Below are positions 26,533 to 34,306 of a DNA stretch of 64,000 bases, one piece after another. The first letter of the stretch is position 1. Each line of letters begins with the position of its first letter. A program made the position numbers and the translations under genes. The notes beneath the pieces are model-generated. The model saw nothing but the letters and a program-made list of their open reading frames with translations. It made no database searches and was not told where the DNA came from. Source of the DNA: Perlabentimonas sp041656735 (lineage in GTDB: Bacteria > Bacteroidota > Bacteroidia > Bacteroidales > Tenuifilaceae); NCBI GenBank assembly GCA_041656735.1, contig JBBACY010000015.1, forward strand, positions 1 to 64,000, written 5' to 3'.

Positions 26533-26641
26533 ATTTTTTTGCCAAATAATTGGCAACGCAAATTTACGTTAAAAATGGTTTTGCTGCGTCGTGTGGCTTA
26601 AATTATTACGAGACTTTTGTAGTAATAATTTTTACTTGTTA

Positions 26642-26664
26642 ACCACACGATGTAATCGTGTGGT
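26642..26664. repeat. Perfect small hairpin in the gap before cheB-like
   Basis: ACCACACGAT-GTA-ATCGTGTGGT (26642-26664) is a perfect 10-bp stem with a three-base loop and no T-run. About 30 bp further, 26700-26738 carries GTTCAG...CTGAACGGAGTTGAAGG, which resembles the interior of the element at 48651-48814. Both look like dispersed repeat remnants. The gap 26431-26774 otherwise holds only site D. Confidence 0.45.
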
Positions 26665-26774
26665 AGGGTGTAGAGGTTACTTTGCTTTGATTAGAGCAGG
26701 CCGTTCAGTCTGAAAGTCGACCTGAACGGAGTTGAAGGATGGATTATATTTAATGATGCTAGCTTGGGCTATAC

Positions 26775-27338
26775 TTACGAATTGTTATGCAAATTAAATT
26801 TTGCGATGTCGACTATCGATAGAAGGCAATTTTCATCATCGTCGGTAACAACTCCTTCCATGTATACAGAGCATAAAGGCTTGCTATTATATCCCAATAG
26901 TATTTTGCACGATTCCTTCGTATTACTGGTATAAATTTTCTTAAAAAAGTTATTGAAAACGGTTCTTGACTCTTCCGAGACAAAAAGTTTAAAATTGCTT
27001 CCCATTAGGCTAAAACGTCGTTCGCCAAGTATTTCGGCAGCCGTAAAATTTAGTTCAGAAATGCCACCGTCTGAGTTGAGGGTAATGTAGCCCATGGGCG
27101 ACAAATCAAATAGCATGGTGTATTTTTTAAGGGCCTCTTCCGCTGTATCGTAGGCATGACGAAGCTCATCATTCTGCATTTCCAACTCAATTTGGTGTAC
27201 CTGTAGCTCGTGAACAAGCTTTTTTAAATCAGCCTCTTCCTTAGCAACTATTTCTTTTTGTTGCATGGTTTCCAGTAACTCTTCGGCTTTTCTGCGTAAC
27301 ATTTCAGTATTCGTAAAATCCATGTCTTCGTTAATCAT
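26775..27338 (-). CDS. PAS-domain protein with helical N-terminus
   Basis: This 187-aa protein has a charged coiled-coil start (residues 5-75, MLRRKAEELLETMQQKEIVAKEEADLKKLVHELQVHQIELEMQNDELRHAY) followed by one PAS domain (LFDLSPMGYITLNSDGGISELNFTAAEILGERRFSLMGSNFKLFV). The same HELQVHQIELEMQNDEL linker and PAS recur in the kinase at 50342-51640. It has no output domain, so it may be a dimerising sensor module for another kinase or a remnant of a CheB-CheR-PAS kinase gene. It starts 4 bp after the next PAS gene. Confidence 0.75.
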   Translation of the reverse strand: MINEDMDFTNTEMLRRKAEELLETMQQKEIVAKEEADLKKLVHELQVHQIELEMQNDELRHAYDTAEEALKKYTMLFDLSPMGYITLNSDGGISELNFTAAEILGERRFSLMGSNFKLFVSEESRTVFNNFFKKIYTSNTKESCKILLGYNSKPLCSVYMEGVVTDDDENCLLSIVDIAKFNLHNNS

Positions 27339-27342
27339 AGCT

Positions 27343-27678
27343 CTATATTTTTATTTTAAGTATAACTCCCGATGGTACCCGCTGATTGTCAAAAATGACA
27401 TTAGCGTCCCATTTTACTTCAATTTCTTGAAGGTTTGCTCCAAGCACCTTCATTTCTACTTTATTTGTTTTTACCTTTTTTAGCAGCTGGCTTAGCTGTT
27501 GCCCTGTTATGTGCCTTAGCGGTTTGGGTATAAATAGTTCAATATAATTTTGATTTATAGCGTCGTCGTACTTTACCCCAAAAAAATCTGCGGCTGCAGA
27601 ATTATACTCAACTATTTTCCAATCAGCTGATAATTTAACGATTACATCGTTTGTTGAATCTAAAAGCACGCGAAGCAT
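27343..27678 (-). CDS. Single PAS-domain protein, possibly N-terminally decayed
   Basis: These 111 residues are essentially one PAS domain (LLDSTNDVIVKLSADWKIVEYNSAAADFFGVKYDDAINQNYIELFIP). The frame stays open upstream of the ATG for about 38 more codons without another ATG (SPSGIVFSVNLVGKKKANEASQ runs into it, and GKKKANEASQ looks coding), so the protein may be longer with an unusual start, or it may be the tail of a larger gene that has lost its front. It overlaps no other gene. The pho-controlled porin diverges 222 bp away. Confidence 0.6.
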   Translation of the reverse strand: MLRVLLDSTNDVIVKLSADWKIVEYNSAAADFFGVKYDDAINQNYIELFIPKPLRHITGQQLSQLLKKVKTNKVEMKVLGANLQEIEVKWDANVIFDNQRVPSGVILKIKI

Positions 27679-27812
27679 CTGGCTGGCTTCATTGGCTTTT
27701 TTTTTGCCAACTAAATTTACACTAAAAACAATGCCAGACGGGCTGGCGCTAAAATTGGAAGAGTAATGACGAACATCGTTTATACTTTTCCTAACTTTTT
27801 TTTATTGAGAAT

Positions 27813-27869
27813 CTTAATCTTTTCGTAACAGTCCTGAAAAGTCTGTGTAACATCAGAACTGTAGTTTTG
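27813..27869 (+). promoter_or_regulatory. Candidate Pho box and promoter for the porin
   Basis: Four repeats lie at an exact 11-bp period: CTTAATC (27813), CGTAACA (27824), TGAAAAG (27835) and TGTAACA (27846). The -7 box TAGTTTTG begins at 27862, 16 bp after the start of the last repeat. The porin starts 30 bp downstream. The same layout precedes pstS. Confidence 0.7.
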
Positions 27870-27899
27870 TATCGAAAATTAATAACTCAATTTTAAAGT

Positions 27900-29165
27900 A
27901 TGAAAAAGAACATTTTTTCACTTGCTGTCATACTAACAAGTACAGCAGTATTTGCTCAACATCAAAAAGAGGAGCTAACTCCTTTAAATAAATTGGAGCA
28001 ACAGACTCAAGCTCTTGAATATGCAGTATCCAATTTGCAGAAACTCAAAGTTTCAGGATATATCCAAACCCAATATCAATGGGGTGAAGACGCTGCTTCC
28101 TTAAAAGTTGGTTCTAGGAATGAAAATCCAAAAGAACCATTTAACCGTATGGGTGTTCGTCGTGGTCGTGTTAAGTTTGCTTATGAAGAAGGTCTTACGT
28201 CGAGTGTATTTCAAATTGACATGACAGAGAAAGGGATTGGATTCAAAGATGTTTATCTACAAATAAAAGATCCTTGGGTAGGTACAATTTGCTTTAAAGC
28301 GGGAATCTTCGATCGTCCATTTGGATACGAAATCAGCTATTCATCTTCTCGTCGCGAGTCCCCCGAACGTTCAACTGTATATCAAACTCTGTTTCCCGAT
28401 GAGCGTGACATGGGTGCTTCGTTCACATTACAACCATCGAAAATATCACCTTGGCATTTCCTGAAATTAGAGGCAGGGCTGTTTGCAGGTAATGGTATTA
28501 AGCAAGAGACTGATAGCAAGAAAGACTTTATCGGACACCTGACTGCCAGCGACAACTTTAGAAGTAATGGTAAGTGGAGCATTGGTGTCTCTTACTATAA
28601 TGGTCGTGTATATCAGGGCACTGAAAATGTCTATTCCATGAAAGGCAATGCCCTTGTTCTCATATCCGATGCCTCTAATATAGGCAAATTTTCAAAACGT
28701 GAATATTTTGGGACCGATGCACAATTAAGTTTGAAGAGTGTTGTAGGATTGACTCAACTGCGTGGTGAATATTTACTCGGAACACAGCCCGGTGTTAGAG
28801 GTGGTAGCAAAAGTCCAAACTCTTCCACACTGCTATCCACAGATACCTATATCCGTAATTTTAGTGGTGGTTATGTTATGTTGATTCAAGACTTAGGAAG
28901 ACTTCCTCTATCGGCAGTGGCTAAATATGATTGGTATAATCCCAACACAAAAGTATCGGACAAAGAAATTGGTCAGAAGGGAACAGACAAAGGGGATATT
29001 GCCTACTACACATTGGGTCTTGGGTTTTTATGGCAGGCAAACAACAATATCCGCATACAAGCTTATTATGACATTGTGAAAAATGAAACAACCGAAAATT
29101 TAGCAGACTTCAGTAGCGATATAAAAGACGATCTATTCACACTACGCTTGCAATACAAATTCTAA
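27900..29165 (+). CDS. OprO/OprP-type phosphate-selective porin
   Basis: This 421-aa outer-membrane porin has a signal peptide (MKKNIFSLAVILTSTAVFAQ), a short coiled-coil segment (LNKLEQQTQALEYAVSNLQKL) that helps trimer formation, then a 16-18-strand barrel with family blocks GRVKFAYEEGLTSSVFQIDMTEKGIGFKDVYLQIKDP, FKAGIFDRPFGYEI and YSSSRRESPERS, ending DDLFTLRLQYKF with a terminal Phe. The candidate Pho box upstream and the pst genes downstream make phosphate or phosphate-ester uptake under starvation the likely role. Confidence 0.88.
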   Translation: MKKNIFSLAVILTSTAVFAQHQKEELTPLNKLEQQTQALEYAVSNLQKLKVSGYIQTQYQWGEDAASLKVGSRNENPKEPFNRMGVRRGRVKFAYEEGLTSSVFQIDMTEKGIGFKDVYLQIKDPWVGTICFKAGIFDRPFGYEISYSSSRRESPERSTVYQTLFPDERDMGASFTLQPSKISPWHFLKLEAGLFAGNGIKQETDSKKDFIGHLTASDNFRSNGKWSIGVSYYNGRVYQGTENVYSMKGNALVLISDASNIGKFSKREYFGTDAQLSLKSVVGLTQLRGEYLLGTQPGVRGGSKSPNSSTLLSTDTYIRNFSGGYVMLIQDLGRLPLSAVAKYDWYNPNTKVSDKEIGQKGTDKGDIAYYTLGLGFLWQANNNIRIQAYYDIVKNETTENLADFSSDIKDDLFTLRLQYKF

Positions 29166-29166
29166 T

Positions 29167-29223
29167 CTTAACAAATATGTAACAGTATTGTAAAGGATAG
29201 GTAATATCCGCACAGTAGATTTG
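29167..29223 (+). promoter_or_regulatory. Candidate Pho box and promoter for the pst operon
   Basis: Four repeats at an 11-bp period: CTTAACA (29167), TGTAACA (29178), TGTAAAG (29189) and GGTAATA (29200). The -7 box TAGATTTG begins at 29216, again 16 bp after the start of the last repeat. Confidence 0.72.
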
Positions 29224-29264
29224 TCATATCAATAACGAGTAATATGAATCATAAAAATAGTAAT

Positions 29265-30080
29265 ATGAAAAAAGTAATTTTATCAGTAGTTTTGATTGTG
29301 TTTTGTCTAAGCACCATTTATGCCCAACGTATTAAAGGGTCGGATACAACTCTTCCTCTTTCGCAAAAAGCAGCCGAAAATTATATGAAAGCCAATTCCT
29401 CTGCATCAATAACTGTAACTGGTGGTGGTAGTGGTGTAGGATTCTCATCCTTGGTTGAAGGAACAACAGATATCGCGCAAGCTTCTCGAAAAATAAAATT
29501 TGTTGAGATACAGAAGTTGAAAGAGGAAGGTAAAATCATAAAGGAAGTCATTGTTGCGTACGATGCTCTGGCAATAGTGGTAAATCCAAAAAACAATGTG
29601 ACAAACTTAACTCGTAATCAACTTGAGGATATTTTTACAGGAAAGATTACCAACTGGAAAGAAGTAGGTGGTGCTGATTTAAAAATAGTCCCTTACTCTC
29701 GTGAAACTTCTTCAGGCACTTATGAGTTTTTCAAGGTGAGTGTTCTGAAAAATAAGAATTATATGAATGGCATTATGAGTATGCCAGCAACAGGTTCTAT
29801 AATTCAGTCGGTTGGTCAAACACCTGGTGCAATAGGCTATGTAGGACTTGCATACTTAAACAGCAGTGTTAAAGCGATCCATGTGTCATATGATGATGGA
29901 GAAACATACGAAGCTCCATCTGTGAGGAATGCTAAACAAGGGACTTATCCTATTGTGCGCCCACTGTATTTCTATTATGTGCTAGAGTCAGAGACAAAAG
30001 TGAAGCCATTTATTGATTATCTACTATCATCTGTAGGTCAACAAATAGTATCGGAGGTTGGATTTATAACAGTTAATTAA
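29265..30080 (+). CDS. pstS: Phosphate-binding protein PstS
   Basis: This periplasmic phosphate receptor of the PstSCAB importer has about 271 aa. The start at 29265 gives a clean signal peptide (MKKVILSVVLIVFCLSTIYA); an in-frame ATG at 29244 would add seven residues. Ligand-loop motifs are GSDTTLPL, GGGSGVGFSSLVEGTTDIAQASR and SRETSSGTYEFF; IFTGKITNWKEVGG and GAIGYVGLAYL are family hallmarks. It is of the short class found in Bacteroidota. It is the first gene of a tightly packed operon and is followed by pstC after 4 bp. Confidence 0.95.
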   Translation: MKKVILSVVLIVFCLSTIYAQRIKGSDTTLPLSQKAAENYMKANSSASITVTGGGSGVGFSSLVEGTTDIAQASRKIKFVEIQKLKEEGKIIKEVIVAYDALAIVVNPKNNVTNLTRNQLEDIFTGKITNWKEVGGADLKIVPYSRETSSGTYEFFKVSVLKNKNYMNGIMSMPATGSIIQSVGQTPGAIGYVGLAYLNSSVKAIHVSYDDGETYEAPSVRNAKQGTYPIVRPLYFYYVLESETKVKPFIDYLLSSVGQQIVSEVGFITVN

Positions 30081-30084
30081 GTAG

Positions 30085-31293
30085 ATGAAGAAGTTCAAGA
30101 AAATTACTGAACGGGTTGTTGAAAGTATCTTCACTATTAGCGGTTCTCTTACGAGTATCGCTATACTGTTGATAGTAGTCTTTCTCTTCAAAGAGGGAGT
30201 TGGTCTTTTCAACTCTCCATCTGTGGAAAAAGGGTATGTACTATGTGTCAACTCCGAAAATAGTATTGATAAACTCTCTGTCATCCAAATAAAAGAAATA
30301 TTCGATTCGGAGGTGGTTGATTGGAAAGATGTAGGTGGCAAAGAGGGTGAAATTACTATTTTTCGCTTCGATGAAATTTTCAATATCTATTCAGAAGAGG
30401 ATTTGGGTGAAGATTATGCACTTTTGTCTGCAAAGTTAGGTGAGGTGATAACAAGCAATGTTAATATTATTGCCTATTTGCCTCAAGAATATGCACCTGT
30501 TGGAATTGAAAGTGTCAAACTTCTTCCTACAGAAAGTATTGGAGTGGCGGACTTTCTCGGTGGTAAAGAATGGATGCCTACTGCCACTCCTACACCCTTA
30601 TTTGGGGTAGTTCCACTTATATTAGGAACACTTTTAGTCAGTTTCTTTGCCATACTGTTTGCTCTACCTTTGGGCTTGGGGGTGGCAATATATTCGTCGG
30701 AATTGGCAAGCAAGCGTACGCGCAAACTAATGAAACCAACCATTGAACTGCTTGCAGGTATTCCGTCGGTTGTATATGGTTTTTTTGGATTGGTGGTGCT
30801 AGTGCCTTTGGTGCAAAAAGTTTTTCATTTACCTGTTGGAGAGACTGCATTGGCAGGTAGTGTGATATTGGCAATTATGGCGCTTCCCACAATAATAACT
30901 ATTGCAGAAGATGCCATCGGTAATGTTCCCCTTTCAATGCGCGAAGCAAGTGTTGCCTTAGGAGCTTCTCATTGGCAGACCATCTACAAAGTAATTCTTC
31001 CATATTCTAGATCTGGTATTACCGCCGCTGCCGTATTGGGAATTGGCAGAGCCATTGGTGAAACTATGGCTGTGCTGATGGTGACGGGTAATGCTGCTAT
31101 AATGCCCCATTCTTTGTTTCAATCTGTAAGAACTATTCCAGCAACAATTGCGGCGGAATTGGGCGAGTCGCCCGCAGGAGGTGCACACTATCAATCTCTG
31201 TTTCTTTTAGGCTCCATACTGTTTATTATAACCATGGTCATCAGCATTACAGCCGAAGTCATATCGAAACGTCAACCCAATAAAGGAATTTAG
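30085..31293 (+). CDS. pstC: Phosphate permease PstC with periplasmic PstS-like insert
   Basis: PstC is an inner-membrane permease of the Pst importer. It has 402 aa, about 100 more than typical PstC. After the first membrane segment (residues about 15-35) comes an extra periplasmic part (about 45-155) that repeats PstS features: IQIKEIFDSEVVDWKDVGGKEGEITIFRF resembles IFTGKITNWKEVGG of PstS, and IIAYLPQEYAPVGIESVKLL resembles GAIGYVGLAYL. The rest is ordinary permease, with the coupling loop EASVALGASHWQTIYKVILPYSRSGI and GRAIGETMAV. It is 2 bp from pstA. Confidence 0.93.
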   Translation: MKKFKKITERVVESIFTISGSLTSIAILLIVVFLFKEGVGLFNSPSVEKGYVLCVNSENSIDKLSVIQIKEIFDSEVVDWKDVGGKEGEITIFRFDEIFNIYSEEDLGEDYALLSAKLGEVITSNVNIIAYLPQEYAPVGIESVKLLPTESIGVADFLGGKEWMPTATPTPLFGVVPLILGTLLVSFFAILFALPLGLGVAIYSSELASKRTRKLMKPTIELLAGIPSVVYGFFGLVVLVPLVQKVFHLPVGETALAGSVILAIMALPTIITIAEDAIGNVPLSMREASVALGASHWQTIYKVILPYSRSGITAAAVLGIGRAIGETMAVLMVTGNAAIMPHSLFQSVRTIPATIAAELGESPAGGAHYQSLFLLGSILFIITMVISITAEVISKRQPNKGI

Positions 31294-31295
31294 AA

Positions 31296-32150
31296 ATGAA
31301 CAAAAAAATGAGTCAACGTGCAGCTTTTATCCTTTTTAGGATGTTGGGCATATTGGTTGTAGGTATTCTGTTTTGGATATTGGGATTTATTGTCTATAAC
31401 GGCATGAGTGTTATTAGTTGGGAGTTTCTATCTACGGCTCCTACTGAGGGTATGACTGCAGGAGGTATCTTTCCTGCAATTGTTGGTACTCTTTATTTGG
31501 TTTTAGGCAGCATCGTCTTTGCATTTCCTTTAGGGATTATGACGGCAATATATACCAACGAATATGCTGGTAATGGTTGGATTGTGAGATTTATACGTGT
31601 AATGACCAACAATTTAGCAAGTATACCGTCCATCGTGTTTGGATTGTTCGGAATGGCTTTGTTTGTCAATACTTTAGGGTTTGGAGACTCCATATTGGCT
31701 GGATCATTTACCTTAGGACTTTTGGTGCTGCCGTTGGTTATTCGAACTACCGAAGAAGCTTTAAAATCAGTCCCATTATCCTATCGTATAGGAAGCTTAG
31801 CATTGGGTGCATCTAAATTAGAAACCATACGTAGGGTTGTTCTTCCCATGGCATTTCCTAATATCATTACAGGATTGATACTCTCCATTGGTCGGGTTTC
31901 TGGTGAAACAGCTCCTATCTTGTTTACTGTTGCGGCATATTTTTTACCCAAACTACCCAATAGTGTTTTTGATCAAGTGATGGTGTTGCCTTATCACCTT
32001 TACGTTGTTGCAACCAGTGGAACTGATATCGAGACTTCTCGCCCAATTGCCTACGGAACTGCCCTTGTCTTGATTGCAATTGTGTTGATCATGAATTTGT
32101 TAGCGACTCTTCTAAGGGCTTATTTTAGTAAAAAAGTAAAGATGAATTGA
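31296..32150 (+). CDS. pstA: Phosphate permease PstA
   Basis: This second membrane subunit of the phosphate importer has 284 aa and six membrane segments. Family motifs are FLSTAPTEGMTAGGIFPAIVGTL, IYTNEYAGNGW, NNLASIPSIVFGLFGMALF and the coupling loop LSYRIGSLALGASKLETIRRVVLPMAFPNIITG followed by SIGRVSGETAPILFT. It starts 2 bp after pstC and is followed by pstB after 1 bp, so the genes are certainly co-transcribed. Confidence 0.96.
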   Translation: MNKKMSQRAAFILFRMLGILVVGILFWILGFIVYNGMSVISWEFLSTAPTEGMTAGGIFPAIVGTLYLVLGSIVFAFPLGIMTAIYTNEYAGNGWIVRFIRVMTNNLASIPSIVFGLFGMALFVNTLGFGDSILAGSFTLGLLVLPLVIRTTEEALKSVPLSYRIGSLALGASKLETIRRVVLPMAFPNIITGLILSIGRVSGETAPILFTVAAYFLPKLPNSVFDQVMVLPYHLYVVATSGTDIETSRPIAYGTALVLIAIVLIMNLLATLLRAYFSKKVKMN

Positions 32151-32151
32151 T

Positions 32152-32898
32152 ATGATTGAGACGAAAAATATAGATTTTTACTATGGGGGTTTTCATGCTT
32201 TGAAAAATATAAGCATGCATATTGAATCTAATAGTGTTACAGCATTTATTGGTCCTTCGGGCTGCGGGAAATCAACCTTTTTACGCCTTTTTAACCGCAT
32301 GAACGATATGATTGACCATACCAGAATGTCTGGCACCTGCCTTATTAATGGGGAAAACATATACGATAAAGCATATAATATTGAAGACTTGCGTAGAAAA
32401 GTGGGTATGGTTTTTCAGAAGCCCAATCCCTTTCCTAAATCAATTTTCGAAAATGTTGCTTATGGTTTGCGAGTAAACGATATGGGTGATAAAAGCTTTA
32501 TTTCAGAACGTGTAGAACAGTCATTAATTTCCGCAGCACTTTGGGATGAAGTAAAGGATAAGTTGAAAAAATCCGCTTTTGAACTCTCTGGAGGGCAGCA
32601 GCAGCGTCTCTGTATCGCTCGTGCGTTGGCAGTCTCTCCATCTATTATAATGATGGATGAACCTGCCTCAGCACTAGACCCTATTTCAACATCTAAAATT
32701 GAGGAGCTGATTCACACCTTGAAAAAGGAGTACACTATTGTTATAGTAACTCACAATATGCAGCAAGCGGCACGTATAAGTGACAAAACAGGTTTTTTTA
32801 TGCTGGGAGAGCTGGTGGAGTTTAGCGATACAAAAAAGATGTTCTTGAATCCTGAAAATAAACAGACACAAAATTATATTACTGGTCGTTTTGGTTAG
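32152..32898 (+). CDS. pstB: Phosphate importer ATPase PstB
   Basis: This cytoplasmic ABC ATPase powers phosphate import. At 248 aa it has normal length: Walker A GPSGCGKST, the Q-loop VFQKPNPFPKSIFENV that is typical of PstB, the ABC signature LSGGQQQRLCIARAL, Walker B IIMMDEPASALDP and the switch His in VTHNM. N-terminal KNIDFYYGGFHALKNISM also fits. phoU follows after 35 bp. Confidence 0.97.
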   Translation: MIETKNIDFYYGGFHALKNISMHIESNSVTAFIGPSGCGKSTFLRLFNRMNDMIDHTRMSGTCLINGENIYDKAYNIEDLRRKVGMVFQKPNPFPKSIFENVAYGLRVNDMGDKSFISERVEQSLISAALWDEVKDKLKKSAFELSGGQQQRLCIARALAVSPSIIMMDEPASALDPISTSKIEELIHTLKKEYTIVIVTHNMQQAARISDKTGFFMLGELVEFSDTKKMFLNPENKQTQNYITGRFG

Positions 32899-32933
32899 AC
32901 CTTTTCATACTTAATGCAGTAAAAACATAAAAG

Positions 32934-33608
32934 ATGGAATTAATGAAACATAAAGAAAAAGAGCTGCTCGCCATCAAGGAAGAGGTAGGTGAAATGTGGA
33001 AACTGGTACTCTCACAGCTTGAAAAAGCCAAACAATCGTTCTTAAATGGAGACCTTGAATTGGCTCGTGAAGTTGTTAGTAGAGAAAAGCGTGTGGATGC
33101 TTTTGAGCTCAAAATTGATTGCGATTGCGAAAATTATATAGCCCTTTATAGTCCTGTGGCGATAGATTTGCGATTGGTATTGTCATTAATAAAAATCAGT
33201 ATCACACTGGAGCGTATAGGTGATTTTGCAGAGGGAATTGCTCGCCATGTTATGGACGATGATTGTAATAACATTGCCCCAGAATTGCTGGAGGATTTAC
33301 AACTTGAGAGAGTTTTTGACATCTTAACTATAATGTTATCAGAGAGCTTTGTAGCATTGGAATCTGAAAACACTAAATTGTCGGGACGTATTCTTGCTAA
33401 AGATGAAGAGGTAAACAAATGTTATCACAACTCACTTAATATTTTGACATCTTACCTGGAGCAGCACACCGAAGAAATCCGCTGTGGGCTAAAAATCTTG
33501 TTGGTTATCAGAAAACTGGAACGCATAGGAGACCAGTGTAGTAATATCGTAGAAGAGATTGTTTTTTATGTTGATGCTAAAGTTCTGAAGCATGGTGGTT
33601 CAAAATAA
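32934..33608 (+). CDS. phoU: Phosphate signalling protein PhoU
   Basis: This 224-aa protein has two PhoU helical repeats. It links the Pst importer to the PhoR kinase and keeps the Pho response off when phosphate is plentiful. The metal-cluster motifs of the family are present in each half: LERIGDFAEGIARH and LERIGDQCSNIVEEIVFY. The first repeat contains the expected VVSREKRVDAFELKID. The start is MELMKHKEKE at 32934; the internal ATG at 32943 is also possible. Confidence 0.93.
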   Translation: MELMKHKEKELLAIKEEVGEMWKLVLSQLEKAKQSFLNGDLELAREVVSREKRVDAFELKIDCDCENYIALYSPVAIDLRLVLSLIKISITLERIGDFAEGIARHVMDDDCNNIAPELLEDLQLERVFDILTIMLSESFVALESENTKLSGRILAKDEEVNKCYHNSLNILTSYLEQHTEEIRCGLKILLVIRKLERIGDQCSNIVEEIVFYVDAKVLKHGGSK

Positions 33609-33625
33609 CTTATAACTTTGTAGTT

Positions 33626-34303
33626 ATGAAGATACTGATTGTAGATGATGAGCGAGATATTTGCGAGATACTTGAGTTCAATCTTGCAAACGAAGGTTAT
33701 GAAGTAGAATGTGTCTATTCAGCTGAAGAAGCTTTAGATAAACTTACAGCTGACCATTCGTTGATATTGCTTGATGTAATGATGGGCGGAATGTCGGGCT
33801 ATAAAATGGCTGAAAAGTTGCGAAAAGCAAGTAATACCATCCCCATCATTTTTTTGACTGCCAAAGATACTGAAAACGATATGTTGACGGGTTTTTCTGT
33901 TGGGGGAGATGATTATATTTCAAAGCCTTTCTCCATCAAAGAGGTGGTGGCTCGTGTTAAGGCTGTTATTAAAAGAGAGCGTGTTGGTACCACTAAGTCA
34001 AGAAGAGAAATTGTGTTTGGCGACATTGTCATATCCATGGAAGTTAAAGAGTTGACATTAGGCAGTGATAAAGTGATGCTAACAAAGACGGAGTTTGAGA
34101 TTTTGGCTCTGTTGGCACAAAACCAAGATAGGGTCTTTTCTCGGAATGAAATTATTGATCGCATTTGGGAAGAGACTACATTTATTACTGAACGTACAAT
34201 TGACGTACATATTACTCGTTTGAGAAAAAAAATGGGCAGTTATGGTAGTGTTATCACCAATCGATCGGGTTATGGCTATAGGTTTGATATTTCAAAATTA
34301 TAA
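33626..34303 (+). CDS. phoB: PhoB-type response regulator
   Basis: This 225-aa OmpR-family regulator has Asp7-Asp8 and the acceptor Asp50 (LLDVMMGGMSGYKMA), the switch Lys in DDYISKPFSIKEV and a winged helix (LTKTEFEILALLAQNQDRVFSRNEIIDRIWE, RTIDVHITRLRKKMG, NRSGYGYRFDI). Position between phoU and a PAS-type kinase makes it the regulator of the phosphate response. The 11-bp tandem repeats before the porin and pstS are its likely binding sites, since PhoB-type proteins bind direct repeats with this period. Confidence 0.9.
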   Translation: MKILIVDDERDICEILEFNLANEGYEVECVYSAEEALDKLTADHSLILLDVMMGGMSGYKMAEKLRKASNTIPIIFLTAKDTENDMLTGFSVGGDDYISKPFSIKEVVARVKAVIKRERVGTTKSRREIVFGDIVISMEVKELTLGSDKVMLTKTEFEILALLAQNQDRVFSRNEIIDRIWEETTFITERTIDVHITRLRKKMGSYGSVITNRSGYGYRFDISKL

Positions 34304-34306
34304 AAG

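Noticed and set aside
27824..27852. Porin upstream GTAACA repeats as another AraC-type regulon site
   Set aside because: The cores follow an 11-bp period (22 bp between the two GTAACA), not the 21-bp tandem, and the same four-repeat layout occurs before pstS. They fit a Pho box.
30085..31293. pstC as a chimera from assembly
   Set aside because: The frame is continuous, spacing to neighbours is normal, and long PstC proteins with a periplasmic insert fit Bacteroidota.
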